Source: NCED01 sp035493955 | Lineage (GTDB): Bacteria > Pseudomonadota > Alphaproteobacteria > Caulobacterales > Caulobacteraceae | Assembly: GCA_035493955.1 (NCBI GenBank) | Contig: DATJHI010000027.1 | Coordinates: 1 to 6,631 of the forward strand | Reading direction: 5' to 3' | Length of the DNA: 6,631 nt | Shown: positions 1-6,004 of the stretch, in pieces | How positions within the stretch are numbered: the stretch's first letter is position 1 | How the letters are laid out: each line of letters opens with the position of its first letter | Notes under the pieces: generated by a model | Database searches by the model: none | Told to the model about the DNA's origin: nothing | What the model saw: the letters and a program-made list of their open reading frames with translations, nothing else | Made by a program: the position numbers and the translations under genes

Positions 1-2201
1 TAGACCAGGAGCGCGAAGCTCGCGGCGTGGGATTCCGGGAAGCCGTACTCGCCGAATCCCTGGATCTGCTGGAAGCAGCGCTCGGCGAAGTCGCGGCTGT
101 AGCCGTTCTTCACCATGCCCTCGATCATCTGCCTCTGGAAGGTACTGATGGTGCCGACGTGGCGGAAGGTCGCCATCGCGCGGCGGAGCTGGTCGGCCTG
201 GGCCGGCGTGAATCCGGCGGCGACGATGGCGATCTTCATCGCCTGTTCCTGGAACAGCGGCACGCCCTGCGTCTTCTCGAGAACGGCGCGCAGCTCCTGC
301 GACGGATACGTGACCTGTTCCTTCCCGTCGCGGCGGCGGAGGTAGGGATGCACCATGTCCCCCTGGATCGGCCCCGGGCGTACGATCGCGACCTCGACCA
401 CGAGGTCGTAGAAGGTCTTCGGCTTGAGGCGCGGCAGCATCGACATCTGCGCGCGCGACTCGACCTGGAACACGCCGACCGAATCGGCCCGCGACAGCAT
501 CTCGTAGACAGCCGCATCCTCCTGCGGCACCGAGGCCAGGTCGTAGCGCTTGCCCCAGTGCTTCCCGATGAGATCGAGGGCTTTGTGGATGCAGGTCAGC
601 ATCCCGAGCGCGAGCACGTCGATCTTGAGCAGGCCGAGCGTGTCGAGGTCGTCCTTGTCCCACTCGATCACGGTGCGGTCCTCCATTGCCGCGTTCTCGA
701 TCGGCACCAGCGAGGCGAGAGGCCCGCGGCTGATGACGAAGCCGCCGACGTGCTGCGACAGATGGCGCGGGAAGCCGCGCAACTCCTTGGCGAGTGCCAG
801 CGCCGTCGCCAGCGTCCGGTCCTCGGGATCGAGGCCGGTGCCACGGACGTGATGGTCGCCGAGGCCGTCGTCGCTCGATCCCCACACCGTCCGCGACATG
901 GCGCTGATCGAATCGAGCGACAGTCCCATCGCCTTGCCGACGTCACGGATCGCGCTGCGCGAGCGGTAGGAGATCACGGTGCCGGCCAGCGCCGCGCGCT
1001 CGCGCCCGTACTTGTCGTAGATGTACTGGATGACCTCCTCGCGCCGCTCGTGCTCGAAGTCGACGTCGATGTCGGGCGGCTCCTTGCGGTCGCTGGAGAC
1101 GAAGCGGGCGAAGAGCAGGTCGATCTGCATGGGATCGACCGCGGTCACGCCCAGGCAGTAGCAGACCACGCTGTTGGCGGCCGAGCCGCGCCCCTGGCAC
1201 AGGATGTTCTGGCTGCGGGCGTAGCGGACGACGTCGTGGACAGTGAGGAAATAGGGGGCGTAGTCCTCGGCGCGGATGAAGGCGAACTCGGTCTCGATCA
1301 TCCCGCGCACCTTGTCCGGAATCCCGTCCGGATAGCGCCAGCGGGCGCCCTCCCAGGTCAGGTCTTCCAGATGCTGTTGCGGGGTCTTGCCCGGCGGGAC
1401 CGGCTCGTCCGGATATTCGTAGCGTAATTGGCCGAGGTCGAAACGGCAGCGCGCCGCCAGTCTCTGGGTCTCGGCGATGGCGTCCGGATGGTCGCGGAAC
1501 AGCCGGGCCATTTCCGCGGGGCTTTTCAGATGCCTTTCGCCGTTGGCTTCCAGCCGCCGGCCCGCCGCGTCCAGGGTGGTGCGCTCGCGGATGCAGCTCA
1601 TCACGTCCTGCAGCGGGCGCCGGTCGGGAGCGTGGTAGAGCACGTCGTTGGTGGCGAGCAGCTTCGCCCCCGCCGCGGCGGCGCATTCGGCCAGACGGTC
1701 CAGGCGGCGCGCGTCGGCCGGGCCATAGGCGACCCGCGCGGCCAGCCAGACCCGGTCGGGGGCGGCGGCGACCAGACGCTGCAGCGCCTCGGCGAAGGCC
1801 GCATCCAGCCGCCCGGGCGGAACGAGCGCCAGGCACAGGCCCTCGGCGTGCGCGACCAGGTCGTCCAGCGACAGGGTGCAGTCGCCCTTCTTGCCCCCGG
1901 TCCGCGTGCCGCCCAGGGTCAGAAGCCGGGTCAGGCGGGCGTAGCCCTCGCGATCCTCGGGGTAGGCCAGGATATCGGGCGTATCGTCGGCGAAGGCGAT
2001 GCGGGCGCCGACCACCAGTTTCAGGCCCTGCTCCTTGGCCGCGGCGTGGGCGCGGACCACCCCGGCCAGGGTGTTGCGGTCGGTCACGGCGATGGCGGTG
2101 TGGCCCAGCGCCCTGGCCGTCTCCACCAGTTCCTGCGGCCGGGACGCTCCGCGCAGGAAGGAGAAACAGGAAGCGACCGCCAGTTCGGCGTAAGCCGTCA
2201 T
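1..2201 (-). CDS. dnaE2: Error-prone DNA polymerase III alpha subunit DnaE2/ImuC (partial, 3' end beyond window)
   Basis: This is the catalytic C-family polymerase of the ImuA-ImuB-DnaE2 mutasome, which carries out SOS-induced mutagenic translesion synthesis. The frame is open without interruption from ATG at 2201 to the window edge, giving 733 codons of a family that is usually about 1,050-1,150 residues. The N-terminal PHP-type domain opens with SCFSFLRGAS (residues 11-20) followed by VTDRNTLAG (about 39-47). The polymerase core has GRGSAANS (337-344), the acidic cluster DIDVD (377-381) and LLKIDVL with Asp528, matching the three catalytic aspartates of Pol III alpha. All three are present, so the visible part looks active. 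The start lies 43 nt after the imuB stop, in a spacer made largely of a palindromic repeat that supplies the purine-rich ribosome-binding region. Leucine and serine codon choice changes near residues 370-400, suggesting a mosaic origin. Identification is very secure; only the C-terminus cannot be judged. Confidence 0.96.
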   Translation of the reverse strand, partial: MTAYAELAVASCFSFLRGASRPQELVETARALGHTAIAVTDRNTLAGVVRAHAAAKEQGLKLVVGARIAFADDTPDILAYPEDREGYARLTRLLTLGGTRTGGKKGDCTLSLDDLVAHAEGLCLALVPPGRLDAAFAEALQRLVAAAPDRVWLAARVAYGPADARRLDRLAECAAAAGAKLLATNDVLYHAPDRRPLQDVMSCIRERTTLDAAGRRLEANGERHLKSPAEMARLFRDHPDAIAETQRLAARCRFDLGQLRYEYPDEPVPPGKTPQQHLEDLTWEGARWRYPDGIPDKVRGMIETEFAFIRAEDYAPYFLTVHDVVRYARSQNILCQGRGSAANSVVCYCLGVTAVDPMQIDLLFARFVSSDRKEPPDIDVDFEHERREEVIQYIYDKYGRERAALAGTVISYRSRSAIRDVGKAMGLSLDSISAMSRTVWGSSDDGLGDHHVRGTGLDPEDRTLATALALAKELRGFPRHLSQHVGGFVISRGPLASLVPIENAAMEDRTVIEWDKDDLDTLGLLKIDVLALGMLTCIHKALDLIGKHWGKRYDLASVPQEDAAVYEMLSRADSVGVFQVESRAQMSMLPRLKPKTFYDLVVEVAIVRPGPIQGDMVHPYLRRRDGKEQVTYPSQELRAVLEKTQGVPLFQEQAMKIAIVAAGFTPAQADQLRRAMATFRHVGTISTFQRQMIEGMVKNGYSRDFAERCFQQIQGFGEYGFPESHAASFALLV

Positions 2202-2205
2202 GTCC

Positions 2206-2245
2206 CCTTCTCCCCTTGCGGGAGAAGGCAGATGCGGGGGCGTCT
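2206..2245. repeat. Palindromic repeat (two hairpins) between imuB and dnaE2
   Basis: A 9-bp perfect stem (2206-2214 with 2220-2228, loop of 5) is followed by a weaker 6-bp stem (2230-2235 with 2240-2245, one imperfect pair) that reaches the imuB stop codon. The first stem is identical in sequence to the arm of the repeat unit at 4564-4586, so this is a third, degenerate copy of the same family. On the transcribed strand the 3' arm reads GGGAGAAGG and ends 4 nt before the dnaE2 ATG, so the element is also the likely Shine-Dalgarno region of dnaE2. The stem has no T-tract, so it is not a typical Rho-independent terminator. Confidence 0.85.
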
Positions 2246-3801
2246 CATGCGAACAGCCCGTGGATGAACCAGCGGGGCGCCTCGCCCGGCCGGTCGTAGC
2301 GGCCTTCGCGGAACACCCAGTAGCGGCGGCCCGTCTCGTCCTCCAACCGGTAATAGTCGCGCGTCCGGGCCAGTTCGGTGGCGCGGCCCCATTCCGGCTC
2401 CAGCCGCTCAGGGCCTTCGGCGGCGACGACCAGACGCTGGAGCCGCCGCCACTTGAACCGGTCGGGGGCGCCCTCGGGGACGACCGCCGTCACCTCGATC
2501 GGCTGGGGCGCCGCGAACAGGGTGAGGGGACGCAAGGGAACGCCCTCGTCCCTGGCCGGCGGTTCTCCGGTCCAGGCGGCGGGGGCGCAAGGGTCGAACG
2601 GCGCGGCGCGGACGCACAGTTCCGGCGTCCGGGTCTCGGGCGCGGGACTGACCCGGCGCACCACCCCCTGCCCCAGCCGGGCCGAGAGACGGTCGACCAG
2701 GGCGGCGAAACCGGCCGCGGAGGGTTCGGCCTGCAGCAGGTCCTGGGCCAGGGCCTCCGCGGGCTGGGTGCGGCGCGCCCACAACCGAAGCAGGTCGAAG
2801 CCGAAGTCGGCCTCCAGTCCCTCGTTCAAGGCCCCGATCCGTTCGGCGAACAGGGCGGCGATGCGGACAGGGTCGCGCAGGGGCCGGCTGGCCGCCACCT
2901 TCAGCCATCGCACCGCCCCGTCCACCCGGTGCAGCTCCAGCACGAACAGGCGCGCGCCCAGGCGTTCGGCCTCCAGCCGCCGGCACAGGTCGGCGGCCAG
3001 GCCGGCGGCCAGGCGCAGCACCTGGTCCTCCTCCCCCACCGGCTCGGCCAGGCGGCGTTCGGTGCAGTAGGGTGAGATCTCCAGTTTCAGCACCAGGGGC
3101 GCGGCGCGGGTCCCCAGCGCCTCGTCCAGCCGCTGCAGCACCCCCTCGCCCAGCCGCCGGGCCAAGGCCGGGCGGGCCAGGGCCGGGGCGATCTGGCCGA
3201 CCCGGCGCAGGCCCAGGCCCCGCAGCATGGCCAGGGTCTCCTCCTCCAGCCTCAGCGCCGCCATCGGCAGGGGCGCCAGGATGTCGGCGCGCTCCCCCGG
3301 CTCGGCGATGGGGCGCTGCCCATGGCGGGCCAGGGCCCAGGCCAGGCCGGGCGTGTCGGCGATCCCGTAGCGGGCGGAAAAGCCCCGGGCGGCCAGGCGC
3401 GAGACCAGGTCGTCCGCCAGGGTCGCCTCGCCCCCGAACAGGGGAGCGGCGCCGGTGACGTTGAGGTCTATCCCGTCGGGGGCGTCGACCGCCAGGGACG
3501 GGGTATAGCGGCGGCAGGCCTCGGCCACGCCCTTCAGGGTCGCCAGGTCGGCGTTCGCGTCGGCGTCGGCGGCCAGAAGTTCGGGGACCTGGGCGCGGGC
3601 CGAGGCCAGGGTCATGCCTGGAACCAGGCCCATGGCCTCGGCGGCCCGGTCGAGGGCCTGGATCCGAAGCGCGTTAGACTGCCTGACGGTAAGCGCCAGG
3701 GGCGAGCCCAGGGTCGGGTTCGCCCGCCGGACCCGGTCGATCGACAGGCGGTCGAGCCACAGGTGCAGATAGCGGCGCGGGGGGGCGGAAAACGCGGTCA
3801 T
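2245..3801 (-). CDS. imuB: ImuB, catalytically inactive Y-family polymerase-like mutasome subunit
   Basis: ImuB is the scaffold of the mutasome: it binds the sliding clamp and links ImuA and DnaE2. The 518-residue product is full length, ending in the family-typical WFIHGLFA. The Y-family N-terminus is visible (YLHLWLDRLSIDR, 11-23), but the first catalytic Asp position is Trp15. At the second site PDGIDLNVTG (108-117) replaces the SIDE-type motif, so the catalytic Glu is Gly110. Both losses are usual for ImuB. RPLTLFAAPQPIEV (424-437) is the conserved C-terminal segment; RPLTLF resembles a clamp-binding motif, though this is only an inference. I chose ATG at 3801. A GTG one codon upstream (3804) has slightly better spacing (7 nt) from a GGAG. 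The open frame runs back to an ATG at 3960, but those 53 residues overlap imuA and do not resemble ImuB. The gene overlaps imuA by 128 nt in another frame. Confidence 0.95.
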   Translation of the reverse strand: MTAFSAPPRRYLHLWLDRLSIDRVRRANPTLGSPLALTVRQSNALRIQALDRAAEAMGLVPGMTLASARAQVPELLAADADANADLATLKGVAEACRRYTPSLAVDAPDGIDLNVTGAAPLFGGEATLADDLVSRLAARGFSARYGIADTPGLAWALARHGQRPIAEPGERADILAPLPMAALRLEEETLAMLRGLGLRRVGQIAPALARPALARRLGEGVLQRLDEALGTRAAPLVLKLEISPYCTERRLAEPVGEEDQVLRLAAGLAADLCRRLEAERLGARLFVLELHRVDGAVRWLKVAASRPLRDPVRIAALFAERIGALNEGLEADFGFDLLRLWARRTQPAEALAQDLLQAEPSAAGFAALVDRLSARLGQGVVRRVSPAPETRTPELCVRAAPFDPCAPAAWTGEPPARDEGVPLRPLTLFAAPQPIEVTAVVPEGAPDRFKWRRLQRLVVAAEGPERLEPEWGRATELARTRDYYRLEDETGRRYWVFREGRYDRPGEAPRWFIHGLFA

Positions 3802-4606
3802 CACTGTCCCACTCCAGGGTCCATTCGCCGGTGGGGCCCAGGCGGTTGCGCAGAAGACGAAGCTGAAAGGCCGGACGCCCCAGGCGCCTGCGGGTCCCCC
3901 GGCTGAGATGCGGGGCTGCCCGCCAGCGGCTGAGGGCGGCGCTGGTCCCGTCGAGGTCATGGGTGACCAGCAGGCCTAGGGTCCCCGCCCGCCGGGCCGA
4001 GAGGTTGAAGCGGCGGGTGACGGAAAGGTCGAGCCGCGGGGCGCGTCCAAGATCGGCCAGGACCGCGGCGACGGCGCCCGAACGCAGGGCCTCGTCCATC
4101 ACCCGCAGCGCCTCGCCCTCGGTCCTCGCCCGGACGATGGCCAGGCGGTCCGGGTCCAGACCCAGGGCCTGCAGGCCGGGGGCGTAGGCCAGACCGGTTT
4201 CCCGCGTCGCCTCGGCCGCCTCGATCAGCAGGGCGCGGGTTGTGGGCCGCTCGGCCAGGGTCCGGGCGACCAGGGCGAGGCCGAAAGCCAGGGCCGCCGT
4301 CCCCTCCCCCGCCGCCTGATGGGTTCCTGCTGAGAGGCCCTCGCCGGCGAAGGCGGCGTCGATCGCCCGATGGCCGAAGCCGGCGACGCGGGGGGGCGTA
4401 TCCTGGAGCTTGGCGCGGAGGAGGCTGGTCTCCTTCCCCCCTTGCGGGAGAAGGTGGGTGCGGAGCACCCGGATGAAGGGTCGCGCCGCTCCACCCGGCC
4501 GAGCCCGTTCAAACGAACAGCGGCCAACGTCGCAAGACCCCTCGTCCGTCGGCTCCGCCGACACCTTCTCCCGCAAGGGGAGAAGGAAAGCGCGATGAGT
4601 GTTCAT
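3674..4606 (-). CDS. imuA: ImuA, RecA-like mutasome accessory protein with repeat-encoded N-terminal extension
   Basis: ImuA is a RecA-related SOS protein needed with ImuB and DnaE2 for induced mutagenesis. Read from ATG 4606 the product has 310 residues. Family similarity begins only at about residue 61 (SLLRAKLQ) and continues through FGHRAIDAAFAGEGLSAGTH (77-96), YAPGLQALGLDPDRLAIVRA (141-160) and MDEALRSGAVAAVLADL (170-186), ending near LEWDSDDRVF (264-273). A Pro-rich tail (274-310) is encoded wholly inside the imuB overlap. Residues about 7-58 are the translation of a palindromic repeat pair. The ATG overlaps the stop of the upstream glycosylase gene as ATGA, suggesting translational coupling; no Shine-Dalgarno is visible. 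The alternative in-frame starts are GTG at 4564 and GTG at 4468 (264 residues). No start codon lies at the edge of the conserved domain. The gene identity is firm, but the start is uncertain. Confidence 0.88.
   Translation of the reverse strand: MNTHRAFLLPLREKVSAEPTDEGSCDVGRCSFERARPGGAARPFIRVLRTHLLPQGGKETSLLRAKLQDTPPRVAGFGHRAIDAAFAGEGLSAGTHQAAGEGTAALAFGLALVARTLAERPTTRALLIEAAEATRETGLAYAPGLQALGLDPDRLAIVRARTEGEALRVMDEALRSGAVAAVLADLGRAPRLDLSVTRRFNLSARRAGTLGLLVTHDLDGTSAALSRWRAAPHLSRGTRRRLGRPAFQLRLLRNRLGPTGEWTLEWDSDDRVFRPPAPLSAPVARPPVDRPGPAGEPDPGLAPGAYRQAV
4432..4586. repeat. Inverted pair of palindromic repeat units (RIME/RPE-like) at the 5' end of imuA
   Basis: Two units of about 50 bp face each other: unit A 4432-4481 and unit B 4537-4586, separated by a 55-bp core. 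Each unit has an outer stem CCTTCTCCC/GGGAGAAGG (unit A 4432-4440 with 4446-4454, one mismatch; unit B 4564-4572 with 4578-4586, perfect) and an inner 6-bp stem with a three-base loop (unit A 4456-4461/4465-4470; unit B 4548-4553/4557-4562). The inner stems differ at three pairs, all compensated. The family resembles the short intergenic mosaic repeats of alphaproteobacteria. The element has no stop codon in the imuA frame and joins directly to the first conserved ImuA codons. There is no transposase or obvious target-site duplication. Confidence 0.85.
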
Positions 4607-4615
4607 TGTTTGTTC
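4601..4615 (+). promoter_or_regulatory. Second candidate LexA box at the glycosylase/imuA junction
   Basis: GTTCATTGTTTGTTC matches the alphaproteobacterial LexA operator GTTC-N7-GTTC exactly. Its GTTC strand is the plus strand, opposite to the box upstream of the glycosylase gene. It covers the last codons and stop of the glycosylase gene and the ATG of imuA at 4606. This is where a separate imuA promoter would be expected if imuA was once transcribed on its own. I do not see a convincing -35/-10 pair around it, so whether it is functional remains open. Confidence 0.6.
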
Positions 4616-5352
4616 ACACGCGCGCCGAAGCTCACCGGGACCACCTTGGCCTTGGACAGGGCCGTCTGCCGCCCGCGCTCGGCGCACAGGCCCGCCACCG
4701 GACAGCCGCCGCACCGGGTGCGGTGGTCTTGGCACAGCGTCTGGCCCAGACGTTTCAACAGCCAGTGCAGGTCGAAGAAATCATCGGCGGCCCAGTCGGC
4801 CGGGACCGCGTCGGTGATGCCGTGGCGCACGGCCTCCGGATCGGCGTTGCGGGAGGCCAGGCCGATGCGGCGGGCGACGCGCCAGACGTGGGTGTCGACC
4901 ACCATGGCCCGACGTCCGAGGGTGGAGAAGTTGAGCACCGCGGCGGCCACCTTGTCGCCGACCCCCGGCAGCCGGCGCAGCCAGGCCATGGCCTGCTCCA
5001 CCGGAACGTCGCCCAGGAATTCCAGGGACAGCGAGCCCCGCTCCAGGATTCTGGAAAGCGCCTCCGGCAACCAGCCTGCCTTGATCTCGGCAAAGGTGAC
5101 CGGGGCGATAACCGCCTGGATCTCGCCCGGCGGCGCCTCGATCAGCCGGTCCCATGGGCGGTAGCGCGCCTTCAGCCGGTGATAGGCCGGCCAGGAAACC
5201 TCGTCATAGGTCCGGGCGCTGATCAGCGACTTCACCAGCTGGTCCACCGGCGCCAGCCGCGGCCCGTCCGCGAACGATCCGAACGCCAGCTTCAGCTTCT
5301 GGTGCACGGCCAGGACGGGGGGATCTGGGTCGAGGGCCAAGGAGAGCTGCAT
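4603..5352 (-). CDS. Endonuclease III-like HhH-GPD DNA glycosylase with [4Fe-4S] motif, first gene of the SOS operon
   Basis: This is a 249-residue member of the Nth/MutY superfamily, which removes damaged bases in base-excision repair. The helix-hairpin-helix LPGVGDKVAAAVL (128-140) carries Lys134 at the position of the endonuclease III catalytic lysine. VVDTHVWRVARRIGL (151-165) carries the catalytic Asp153. Cys207, Cys214, Cys217 and Cys223 form C-X6-C-X2-C-X5-C, the iron-sulfur loop spacing of endonuclease III and MutY. Keeping both Lys and Asp suggests a bifunctional glycosylase/AP lyase. The sequence is divergent: SARTYDE (45-51) stands where endonuclease III has SAQATD, so I leave the symbol empty. 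The start at 5352 has GGAGG 7 nt upstream. The gene lies just below a LexA-box promoter and its stop overlaps imuA as ATGA, so it is probably SOS-induced with the mutasome. The fold is certain; the substrate is unknown. Confidence 0.9.
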   Translation of the reverse strand: MQLSLALDPDPPVLAVHQKLKLAFGSFADGPRLAPVDQLVKSLISARTYDEVSWPAYHRLKARYRPWDRLIEAPPGEIQAVIAPVTFAEIKAGWLPEALSRILERGSLSLEFLGDVPVEQAMAWLRRLPGVGDKVAAAVLNFSTLGRRAMVVDTHVWRVARRIGLASRNADPEAVRHGITDAVPADWAADDFFDLHWLLKRLGQTLCQDHRTRCGGCPVAGLCAERGRQTALSKAKVVPVSFGARVNKQ

Positions 5353-5370
5353 CGGGAAACCTCCGACACC

Positions 5371-5399
5371 ATTAGAACATATAGAGAACGATTTGTCGA
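5371..5399 (-). promoter_or_regulatory. Probable promoter of the glycosylase-imuA-imuB-dnaE2 operon
   Basis: On the minus strand TCGACA (5399-5394) and TCTAAT (5376-5371) are separated by 17 bp. Each differs by one base from the sigma-70 consensus TTGACA/TATAAT. The LexA box 5375-5389 fills the end of the spacer and the first two bases of the -10, an ideal place for repression. The predicted transcription start would fall close to the GGAGG ribosome-binding site at 5364-5360, which is tight; the leader may be very short or the true -10 may be shifted. This is inferred from sequence only. Confidence 0.5.
5375..5389 (-). promoter_or_regulatory. LexA box (SOS operator) upstream of the glycosylase gene
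   Basis: On the minus strand GTTCTCTATATGTTC is an exact match to the alphaproteobacterial LexA operator GTTC-N7-GTTC. It sits 23 nt upstream of the glycosylase ATG, in the 60-nt gap after ogt. The AT-rich spacer within this GC-rich window supports a regulatory site. Since imuA, imuB and dnaE2 are textbook SOS genes in alphaproteobacteria and follow without promoter-sized gaps, this is the likely control point for the whole operon. Confidence 0.85.
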
Positions 5400-5412
5400 A
5401 TCACCGGTTCCG

Positions 5413-5961
5413 TCAGAGGCGATCGAACAGGTCGGGGCCGTCGTCCAGCCGGGCGCCTTCGATCTCCAGCAACCGGCGCTTGGTCGCCACCCCGCCCGGG
5501 GCGGAAAAGCCGACCAGCTTGCCGCCCGCCCCCACCACCCGATGGCACGGGACCACGATGGGGACCGGGTTGCGTCCCAGGGCCACGCCGACGGCGCGGG
5601 CCATCTGCGGCGCGCCGATGCGCCGGGCCAGTTCGCCATAGGTGACCAGCGCGCCCGGCGGGATCGCCCGGATGGCCCGGTGCACCTTGGCCTCGAAGTC
5701 GGGAACGCCGGAGAAGTCCACCGCCACCTCGGAAAGGTCGCGAGGCTCGCCGTCCAGCAGGGCGACGATGGCCTCGATCGCCGCCCGGATCGGCGGCGGC
5801 GGGGGCGTCTCGGCCAGGTCGGGATGACGGCGGCGGATGCGGGCGCGGGTGGCCGCCGGACTCGCCTCGGGCAGGAACACCCCGGTCAGGCCCGCCGCGC
5901 TCCAGGCCAGGCCGCAAACGCCGAGCGCCGTATCGAACAGGGCGAAGCCGGAGGTGGTCAT
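5413..5961 (-). CDS. ogt: Methylated-DNA--protein-cysteine S-methyltransferase (Ogt/Ada C-terminal type)
   Basis: This 182-residue suicide protein transfers alkyl groups from O6-alkylguanine (and O4-alkylthymine) in DNA to its own cysteine. The active site is PCHRVVGAGGKLVGFS (138-153) with Cys139 as acceptor. The DNA-binding helix-turn-helix YGELARRIGAPQMARAVGVAL (108-128) contains Arg122, at the position of the arginine finger that flips the damaged base. The N-terminal 85 or so residues form the variable domain, which includes a Pro run (53-57). Length fits a stand-alone Ogt rather than the larger Ada sensor, and no Ada N-terminal zinc domain is present. The gene starts 44 nt below the rRNA-operon terminator with only a weak ribosome-binding sequence (AGG). 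It ends 60 nt before the SOS-operon glycosylase start. I see no LexA or Ada box upstream, so it may be constitutive or partly read from the rRNA operon. Identification is secure. Confidence 0.95.
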   Translation of the reverse strand: MTTSGFALFDTALGVCGLAWSAAGLTGVFLPEASPAATRARIRRRHPDLAETPPPPPIRAAIEAIVALLDGEPRDLSEVAVDFSGVPDFEAKVHRAIRAIPPGALVTYGELARRIGAPQMARAVGVALGRNPVPIVVPCHRVVGAGGKLVGFSAPGGVATKRRLLEIEGARLDDGPDLFDRL

Positions 5962-6004
5962 GAAGACCTATCTGGCGCGGGGGCGACCGTTTCGCCAGCC
6001 TGGC

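Noticed and set aside
27..1427. 466-codon open frame on the plus strand
   Set aside because: It is antisense to dnaE2, whose minus-strand reading has all polymerase motifs. The plus reading is a low-complexity His/Arg/Val/Leu product of high-GC codon structure with no recognisable domain.
1428..3075. Long plus-strand open frames at 1428-2267 and 2200-3075
   Set aside because: Both are shadows of the dnaE2 and imuB genes. Their Gln/Gly/Arg-rich products have no family resemblance.
3802..3960. Upstream ATG extending imuB by 53 residues
   Set aside because: The extension lies entirely in the imuA coding region and does not resemble ImuB, whose conserved start YLHLWL follows ATG 3801 directly.
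4507..4518. GTTCAAACGAAC as a third LexA site
   Set aside because: It is an inverted GTTC/GAAC arrangement with a 4-base spacer, not the direct repeat with 7-base spacer. It lies in the core of the palindromic repeat.
4432..4586. CRISPR array or transposon with terminal inverted repeats
   Set aside because: There are only two units, in inverted not direct orientation, each internally palindromic, with no regular spacers, no transposase and no clear target duplication.
4607..4735. Upstream ATG extending imuA by 43 residues
   Set aside because: It lies inside the glycosylase gene over its FeS-cluster codons, and the added residues are a frame-shifted reading of that gene.
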